Both the position numbers and the translations under genes were made by a program. Below are positions 57,211 through 64,000 of a stretch of DNA of 64,000 nt, in pieces. Every line of letters begins with the position of its first letter. Within the stretch, counting starts at the first letter, position 1. Under the pieces are notes generated by a model. That model worked only from the letters and a program-made list of their open reading frames with translations. It ran no database searches and was not told the origin of the DNA. The DNA is from Trifolium pratense. Taxonomy: Eukaryota; Streptophyta; Magnoliopsida; Fabales; Fabaceae. The stretch covers positions 26,652,777 to 26,716,776 of the forward strand of contig NC_060063.1 in assembly GCF_020283565.1 (NCBI RefSeq), given 5' to 3'.

Positions 57211-59488
57211 GAATCCAAACCCTTCAAGTTTAATCGAACTACACTCAAAATAAGATGTCGTAAACGACATAACAATCTAACGGCCTTATATCCACATGGC
57301 CGCACAAACCGCCAATATAAGACCCCCTCCACGACAAAAAAGTAAATCATTTATCCATGTAAAATCTCGATTTTTTTTTGACACAAAAATCTCAAAATTT
57401 TTAAAATCCTAATTTATTGAGTGTTGAAGTCTTTACCAATAAACTGTTTCACTTCGGTATAAGTCAAATGTGTCTTCTCATATTATGGAATAAAGATGTT
57501 TTAATTTTTTATGAGTGAAAATAGTATAAAGGATTTAGTACTATGTATAAACGTGGTAGTAACTACTTTCCTTCGATTCTTTTTAAAAAAGATAATTCAC
57601 TTTTTAAATTCATTGAATAATTTATGTATTTTGTGTATATTGTAGTCCAAATACATCAATTATTGAATGAATCTAAAATATCAACTATCTCTTATAAAAA
57701 GGATGAGAGCAAGTAGTAAGAAACATCATTTTCAAATATTGGTGACAATCTATGATCAAATCCTGGTGACATTTTCCATGCTGTTCAAAAAATCTATTTG
57801 AGTGGGTTTCCTCTCTATAAATTCAACACACATAACAAGACAAATCAATCACAGCGTTGAAATTATTGGGAAGGAGATTTTCTTTCAATAAACTAGTTGA
57901 AGTGACTAGTGAGAGAGAGAGTCCTTAGTTATTTATTGTGCGCAAGGTGGCTGGAAAAAGTCTCATGCTATAGTGCTGTTGCCACTACCAAACTCCCTTT
58001 TATTAACATTCTGGTACAACACTGTGTGCACAGCACACGTTCCTTGTGTCCAAAGCAAGTACATTTAAACCAAAGATATTGAACTTATAATTAATGAGTT
58101 CTCCTATAAAGAATCATTCCAAAGAACTTGAGACGGAATATATTTAACGAAGATAATTTTTTATCAGATTTTACTTACTTTATAACCAAATTTTGAATTA
58201 CGGAAATTCCATTTGCTTGAAAACTAGAGACTTGATTCCAAAAAAAATTCAATGCTTATGAATTTAACTAAAAACAATTCTTTAAAAGAATTTGGGTTTG
58301 AATTTTGGGCAAAAATAATTTTTTTTATCAAATTTTGTTTATTTTTTAGATGGACTCTAGATTACTAGTACTAGTGTCCCAACCTACATGAGTTAAGTTA
58401 GTTTACTTCTCTCAAAATTTCAGGTTGAAATTCTTTCGATGTCACTATATGTGTTAGGCGGTGAGATTGATATCATTCAAATTAGTCGATACTTAAATAG
58501 TTAAATTGTATGCCCAATTTTTGGCCCAATTTTTGGCCGGATAATAAGTGTTAAATGATGAAATTCTTAACCCCTACACTGTCCGTAAGGGGTGGGTTTC
58601 CTTTTGTGCAATCAACGTTTGATTCTTTGCATGCCTTTTGAGCCATCCTACTTAGCTTAATTATTTATTTTCCTTCGTGGTTAACATTTCCCTTGGGAAT
58701 CAAGGTAGATAATTTATTATGTTTTTTGATTTTCATAGATTCACTCAATTAAATGTAATTTTATTCGGTTAACGCAACTAATGAAAATATCTAAATTGTT
58801 AATTTAGATGTAATGATCAGAATTTAAACTCTGATCTTTCATTTGTGTGTATAAAATTTTAATAATTTATTATTTCATCTATTTATAAAAATAAAAGTAA
58901 TTTTATTGCATATGGCGTAAAAATAACCGTTTCCGTTAGGATTCAAACTCATGTTTACTACATATCCAACTTATATTTTTTAATAATAATATTAATTTGG
59001 GCTACGGAAAAGATTTTCACAAGTTGCATACGTGGCTCCAAATAACAACTATTAATTAGTTATTAACCAAAGATTCCTTTATTGTCAATCCAATTTGTTA
59101 GTTGTGAAAAGGAATTAATTTTCGTTGTGGAATGCTTTTCTTACATGAGGTGGGCATATACCTTTGTGTTGTATTTGGAGCATCCTCTGTTGACAAAGGA
59201 TGAAAGAGAACAAAATTAACAAACAATTTATATATAGAGAGAGAATTCACATATATACAATCAACATATAAAAAATGCATATCTTTTTAATTAAACTAAT
59301 CAATTGCATCTTAGGTATCATCGATTATGAGAATAATCAATTATTATATGTTAAGAGCATAAGATCTAACCTAATTTTGATTTTTATGGTCTCTCAAGTT
59401 TTCACATGAATTTAAACATGCATGCTCTTTTCATTGTGAAGTCAAGATGCTTAATAATTACCACTTGGCTGCAAATGCGTTTGTACAT
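57211..59488. other. Intergenic with one Stowaway-like MITE
   Basis: 57565-57720 carries a worn MITE (ctactttccttcg ... gagcaagtag, internal attcattgaataa / attattgaatgaat inverted repeat). The rest is AT-rich with no gene. Confidence 0.5.
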
Positions 59489-59634
59489 ATTATTTTTTTT
59501 TCTCAAGTAATCTAGTGGCTACTAGAAAATCCACCTTAAAGATAAATAAATGGAGTGTCCAGAGTTCGAACCTCGACTCCTGCACATATAGTACGATGTA
59601 TCTGTCAATTGAGCTAAGCACTCATGGGAACAAT
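59489..59634 (-). mobile_element. tRNA-derived SINE
   Basis: The minus strand has an A box-like agctcaattgacaga and a B box-like gaggttcgaactctgg, and the A tail is poly-T on the plus strand. The flanks gcgtttgtacat (59477-59488) and gtgtttatacat (59635-59646) are similar at 10 of 12 positions. Confidence 0.7.
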
Positions 59635-60947
59635 GTGTTTATACATTTGTTGCTCTTAAGATATAATTAGGTTACAATCAAATGGAGCAAACCTAAATTC
59701 TTACCATTGAGGTGACATCATGATATAAGATATTAGTTTGAGTGTATAGCTTAATTAATAAAAATAGACATCAGAAGAGTTTACAAATTTAATCTCTCAA
59801 ATGAGTGCATAGCTTAATTAATATTTCCAATTAGTAAGAGCAAGGCTTAATATGTACATAGGATGAATGAAATGAACTAGATTGGCTAAAAGCCTAAAAG
59901 TATAGTTTTTTTTTTGTTATTTTAAATGTATAGGAAAAGTCTAGTTTAAAAAAACTAAATAGACAATTTATAAAAAAAAAATGGCATGAATCTTATGACT
60001 CATAAATAGATACACTATGGAACAAACTGAACAAAACAATGACTCATAAGTTTGTAATATAGTTGCCGTTTAGATTATTAATATTGTTGCACCTAATTAA
60101 AAGGGTCCATTCTATAATATAAGGACTACGTAGCATATATATATATATTGGTAGTATTGCTACCAAACTTGCAACTACTTGCTTTGGCTTTGATGGTGTG
60201 CATTGTTATGGTGGATTAAGCATGTGGTTTTTCTCGAAGAATGTGGTTCTTTTTTAGGGAAGGTTCATTGGATATGAAGTCATAGTGATGATCCCATGAA
60301 TGCTTCTAATTTAAACTTTGCAACGTGATATAATAAAAGGCAATCACCAAAGTGTTTTCTTGAGAAAAGGTGGTCCTTAAGATGGTCCTTAAGATGTTAA
60401 CAAAAGTAATTTTATGGATAATATAGCACTATTATCATCCAAGAAATTTTTATGGATATATATATACCAAATTGAACCTAAAAAAGACTTATGCAAACCT
60501 AGAATACATGTGCTTTGTTTGAGTCTCTTTTAAGGCTATGAATATTACAAACAATTCGGTCAAACTTATTTGTGCTAGCTTGCAATGGTTTTTCTTGAAT
60601 GAGGATGGTTAATTTGACGAGATAAAGTCTGAAAATGTGTTTAAAAATGGTAGGTTCGTAATTCTTACAAGTATTTTTGTAAGAGTTTAGTTAATTTATT
60701 CAAATTCTAATAAAGTATCAGAGTGTATTATTAACAACATTTTTATTATTCCAAATTTTGACTTGAAAATAACTTGCATTAAATTTAAAAAGTTACAATT
60801 CAAATATTTCCTTGTGACTATTATATTTACTTTAATTAGTTCCACAATAGTTGAGACTCTTCTAGGAAAGGAAAAAACGAATGAACCAAATTCACATCAG
60901 AATAAAAGGCATCTAGAGACCGTGCAAGTATGAGATTGTATGGTTGA
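59635..60947. other. Intergenic, possibly start of the LINE copy
   Basis: AT-rich. The left limit of the LINE fragment probably lies near 60900, where codon-like sequence begins. Nothing else seen. Confidence 0.45.
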
Positions 60948-61608
60948 ATGATGACTTATAAGAAAGTGTGGGAAAATGTCACTGATTTTGACCAAACTGT
61001 GGTTGGACGTGCTAAATATTTAATCACGTCCTGGCGAAATGCACAACAGATCCGTCAATTAGCCAATATAACTCAGCCGAGTCCTCAACAAACGGTCTGG
61101 ACCAAGCCAAGACATGGAAGATACAAGTGTAATGTAGATGCTTCCTTTTCGCTAGATCGCAACAAGGTGGGACTTGGTATGTGTTTAAGGGATGATCATG
61201 GTAGATTTGTGGCTGCGAGAACAGAGTGGATAGAACCTATAGTCGACGTGGAGATTGGTGAAGCCATAGGCTTGCTGCATGCTCTCAAGTGGGTAGAAGA
61301 AATGCAGTTATATGACACTGACTTTGAAATGGATTGCAAAAAGATAGTCGACGGTCTTTACAGTAAAAGAACCTACCTCTATGATCTTGGTGCTATTTTA
61401 AATGATTGTAGAAATATTCTAGCTTCTAATCTAGTGAACTCTGATGTTAAGTTCATTAGGAGACAACCAAATAAAGTTGCTCATAGGCTTGCCGGGGCGG
61501 CTACATCTCTAGCTAGTTTCCATAATTTTATCGCTATACCATCTTGTATTTACAACATTATTATTAATGAAATGAGATAAACATTTTTCCGTCAAAAAAA
61601 AAAAACAA
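60948..61608 (+). mobile_element. 5'-truncated LINE, RNase H-like domain
   Basis: The open frame of 210 codons (60948-61580) matches the plant RVT_3 type of RNase H at the C-terminus of LINE polyproteins. It starts with KPRHGRYKCNVDASF (first catalytic Asp). It continues through GEAIGLLHALKW (catalytic Glu) and FEMDCKKIVDGL (Asp), to RQPNKVAHRLAGAA, where the usual final part is conserved. The stop is followed by a short tail and a poly-A run (about 61596-61607), the mark of LINE retrotransposition. RT and endonuclease are missing. Stand-alone host proteins with this domain also exist, so a domesticated gene is a less likely alternative. Confidence 0.75.
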
Positions 61609-63423
61609 GATGCATATTCTTTATGGTAACTCATACCATAATAATTCCATAGTTTTTTTTTTTTGACGTTATAATAACTCCATAGTTAAGCGTGCTTGAC
61701 TAGGAGCAATTTTTGGACGGTATACTTTTGGGAAGTTTATAAGAACTATGTGAATGAGGACAAAACACAATTAAAAAAAACTTGTGTTAGTTGGATAGTC
61801 AAAAATATTCAAAGTAGTCTAAGATGTTGCACTATTCATAGTCGATGTGAGACGAACCACTCCCACATGAATAATTTATAAGGAAACTGTTTCTCAATAT
61901 TAGATTGGATGATGCAGTTATAAATTCTCACACTCTTTCCTCAACAAAGACATGTTATTAGTAGGTGAACCTACTATGAGACTCGCACTTGTGCAACAAG
62001 TATGTGTTGAAAGTTCCATATTATATAGAAAAGTGATGGTTGTGTAACGTATAGATGAACTATAAATCTAATGTCTTAAGATTTTAGGTGGAGATGTGAT
62101 GTCTCTTTCATTTGTGTGGTATTGTGGTTGCTATCGATTCATGTGGATCTCAGACTCCCCTCGTGATCCAATAGTGGAGTCGATAGTTACTAAAGAGAGT
62201 GTCTTAAAAAACTATGTTTTTCTTAAAATATCGGGTTGTGTTAGTAGCACGATCCATGCTATTTAAACATCATGCTATTTACCATGCCTCATTTAAGGTG
62301 TGTATTATCATAACACATTATTCAATGATTCGGAATAGGCCCAAAAGAACCACGATTGCAATGAGCCAAATTACAGATATGGTATACTGGACTTTATGAT
62401 TCATATTAGAGCCCACAATTGAAAATACTCTAGACAAAATGACCCGAATATAAATCGAGCATAAAAAGAATTAGTTGGAAAACCCTAGCCGCAATACCTG
62501 TAAATTTTAACTATAATTCCTCCTCTGATATGTTCCCTCGATCAGTATGAAACCTAGTATAACATCATAAATGCAAAATCTTGAGCTTGAAACATTGTCA
62601 GTCGAGGTCCAAAGTTTTCCATCCACTAACAGATTGTAAGTAAATTCTACGAAAATATTCTTTTCGTGTTTCAATTTTATGTTCCTTTTTTTTTTTTGCA
62701 ATGATCTTTTTATTTCTTTCTCACTTGCAATGATAAAAATACAAAATCATATTGTTCAACCCAATATTTTAAGATGAGATTGAATCGATCAATCCAACCT
62801 TTTGAATCAGAAACCGGCCAATTAATTTAATTGCATTGCATCGTAGTTTGATTCCGTTAGATTAAACTAAAATTGAACTAAATTTTAATATCATTGGAAC
62901 CACGGTTCAGCCATTTTTCATTTATGTATTTATTTATTATTTATCATTTGATTCTACCATGGTTGAATTGATCGAATCAAACTAACTGAACCGTGATCCA
63001 TGGATTTCACCGATTCGATCTTTAGTTTGATTGTTTAAACATCGGTTTAATTATTACATAGACATGTCACCATTCACCATTGTGACATAGCCCCTTTTAT
63101 TAAAATAAAAAATAAACCTTGAGCCAATCACTTATTAATTTAGACTTGCATTCTCTCCTTCCCAATTTCTTTACATTTTTTTTTTTGACGAATGATTTCT
63201 TTACATCTCTCCTTCTTTTTTATATAACTCAATTTTATTTAGAGACTAATAATTAAAAATGGATTGAACTACAATATTATTTGTATTAGGATGTTATAGG
63301 TACAAAATTTTAAATTTTATTTAAAAGTGATCAATCTGCATGGAAAAATCTATTGAAATTTGTTGAACATACAAAATGAATTACAAGTATCTCCTTATGA
63401 GTTATGACTTATGCAATGGTGAG
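61609..63423. other. Intergenic, no gene
   Basis: AT-rich. 62760-63060 contains partly inverted words (gaatcgatcaat ... attgatcgaatc), possibly a worn MITE. Confidence 0.45.
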
Positions 63424-63625
63424 GGATTTGGATTTCCCGCTGTACAAAATGCATGCAGTTTTACGCTGTACTGCATTCTGGCCGTCCGATCACGATCCAA
63501 CGGATCAGATCTGTAGTGGTTACTTTTTGTTATATTTAATCTAAACTGTTGAATCGTGATCGGACGATCAGAATGCAGTATAGCGTGAAACTGCGTGCTT
63601 TTTATACAGCGGGAAATCCAAATCC
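63424..63625. mobile_element. Mutator-type MITE with 10-bp target duplication
   Basis: 202 bp with arms of about 70 bp. It starts ggatttggatttcccgctg and ends with the inverted cagcgggaaatccaaatcc. It is flanked by the direct repeat caatggtgag at 63414-63423 and 63626-63635. The arms include gcattctggccgtccgatca. Confidence 0.85.
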
Positions 63626-63825
63626 CAATGGTGAGCAACTGAACCACAATTTTTAGGTATGGTTGGATTTGAACCCATCATTAGTTTGAGTTATACAAGT
63701 ACAAAAACTCTAGAAAAAAAAAAAAAAAAAAAGCCTTAAAAAATGAAAAAAGAATATTTAAAATAGTATAAAAATGAAAACTAAGCTCACTCCCTTCCCT
63801 CTTCCCCTCAAAGGAAAGCAAAGCA

Positions 63826-63828
<3 letters not shown>

Positions 63829-63867
<39 letters not shown>
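63829..63867. repeat. (TC)n microsatellite
   Basis: Uninterrupted TC repeat of 39 bp. Upstream of it is a run of about 17 A (63714-63732). Confidence 0.95.
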
Positions 63868-63868
<1 letters not shown>

Positions 63869-64000
63869 GAGTGAGTGTGTTTGTTTGGCCTTGTTTATCA
63901 ACCAAATCTAGAGCAACCCATTTCGTTGTTCTTCCATTTTAAGGAAAATTTCATACGTCCCTTATTCTATTTTCACCATAAAGTTCAATGCTTTTGTGGC

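Noticed and set aside
63640..63700. Possible tRNA gene (gggttcaaatccaacc on the minus strand)
   Set aside because: No cloverleaf can be drawn; at most a worn SINE B box.
1..64000. CRISPR arrays, bacterial operons, rRNA or intact tRNA genes
   Set aside because: None seen; the sequence is plant nuclear DNA and the repeats have eukaryotic transposon structure.

Overview
The window is plant nuclear DNA from a legume, most probably Medicago or a close relative. The evidence is the very AT-rich intergenic sequence, introns with GT..AG ends, a TIR-NBS-LRR gene with the legume exon pattern, G-type lectin receptor kinase debris, and many plant mobile elements (Copia, TRIM, Helitron, MULE, hAT, Stowaway, tRNA-derived SINEs). 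Species assignment is inference from sequence style, not from a search.

Layout. 0-6.5 kb: a complete SINE (397-576), one small gene for a four-helix membrane protein of unknown function (1680-2144), and a decayed Copia pol split by a hAT MITE (4424-4911). 6.6-10.3 kb: a two-exon gene for a BAG6-type co-chaperone (IQ motif plus BAG domain, 1217 aa) with ten copies of an LPVG-x-LDED motif. 10.5-12.6 kb: MITEs and SINEs. 13.0-15.4 kb: a chimeric pseudogene joining neurochondrin-like to BAG6-like sequence. 15.4-15.75 kb: a receptor-kinase EGF/PAN scrap. 16.1-25.6 kb: a minus-strand TNL immune receptor gene. A Helitron-like element lies in its third intron, a hAT-like element with a very GC-rich core lies in its first intron, and a frameshift lies near its C-terminus. 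26.2-27.4 kb: a G-type lectin receptor-kinase pseudogene with a TRIM solo LTR. 28.4-28.96 kb: a fragment of the BAG6 5' end. 29.1-30.9 kb: an intact neurochondrin-family gene. 31.1-31.75 kb: a SINE and a Helitron helicase tail. 32.25-39.13 kb: a nearly complete, very young Copia retrotransposon (LTRs with 1 difference in 354 bp) with damaged gag and pol.

39.1-64 kb is almost gene-free. It holds a repeat-rich block with two copies of an unidentified exon pair (39.1-45.3 kb), a MULE with about 290-bp terminal repeats containing a TRIM (46.5-48.1 kb), an LTR-like repeat with a cluster of CATCGTGG-type palindromes (49.1-50.4 kb), a foldback element (53.2-53.5 kb), a hAT element (54.1-54.9 kb), a 5'-truncated LINE with an RNase H domain (60.9-61.6 kb) and a MULE MITE (63.4-63.6 kb).

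Only four genes look plausibly functional: the membrane protein, BAG6, the TNL (possibly damaged) and neurochondrin. BAG6 and the TNL both belong to families with known roles in stress and immunity, but nothing in the sequence shows that they act together. The strongest structural story is the history of the BAG6/neurochondrin pair, which was duplicated and then rearranged into a chimera and fragments around the TNL.
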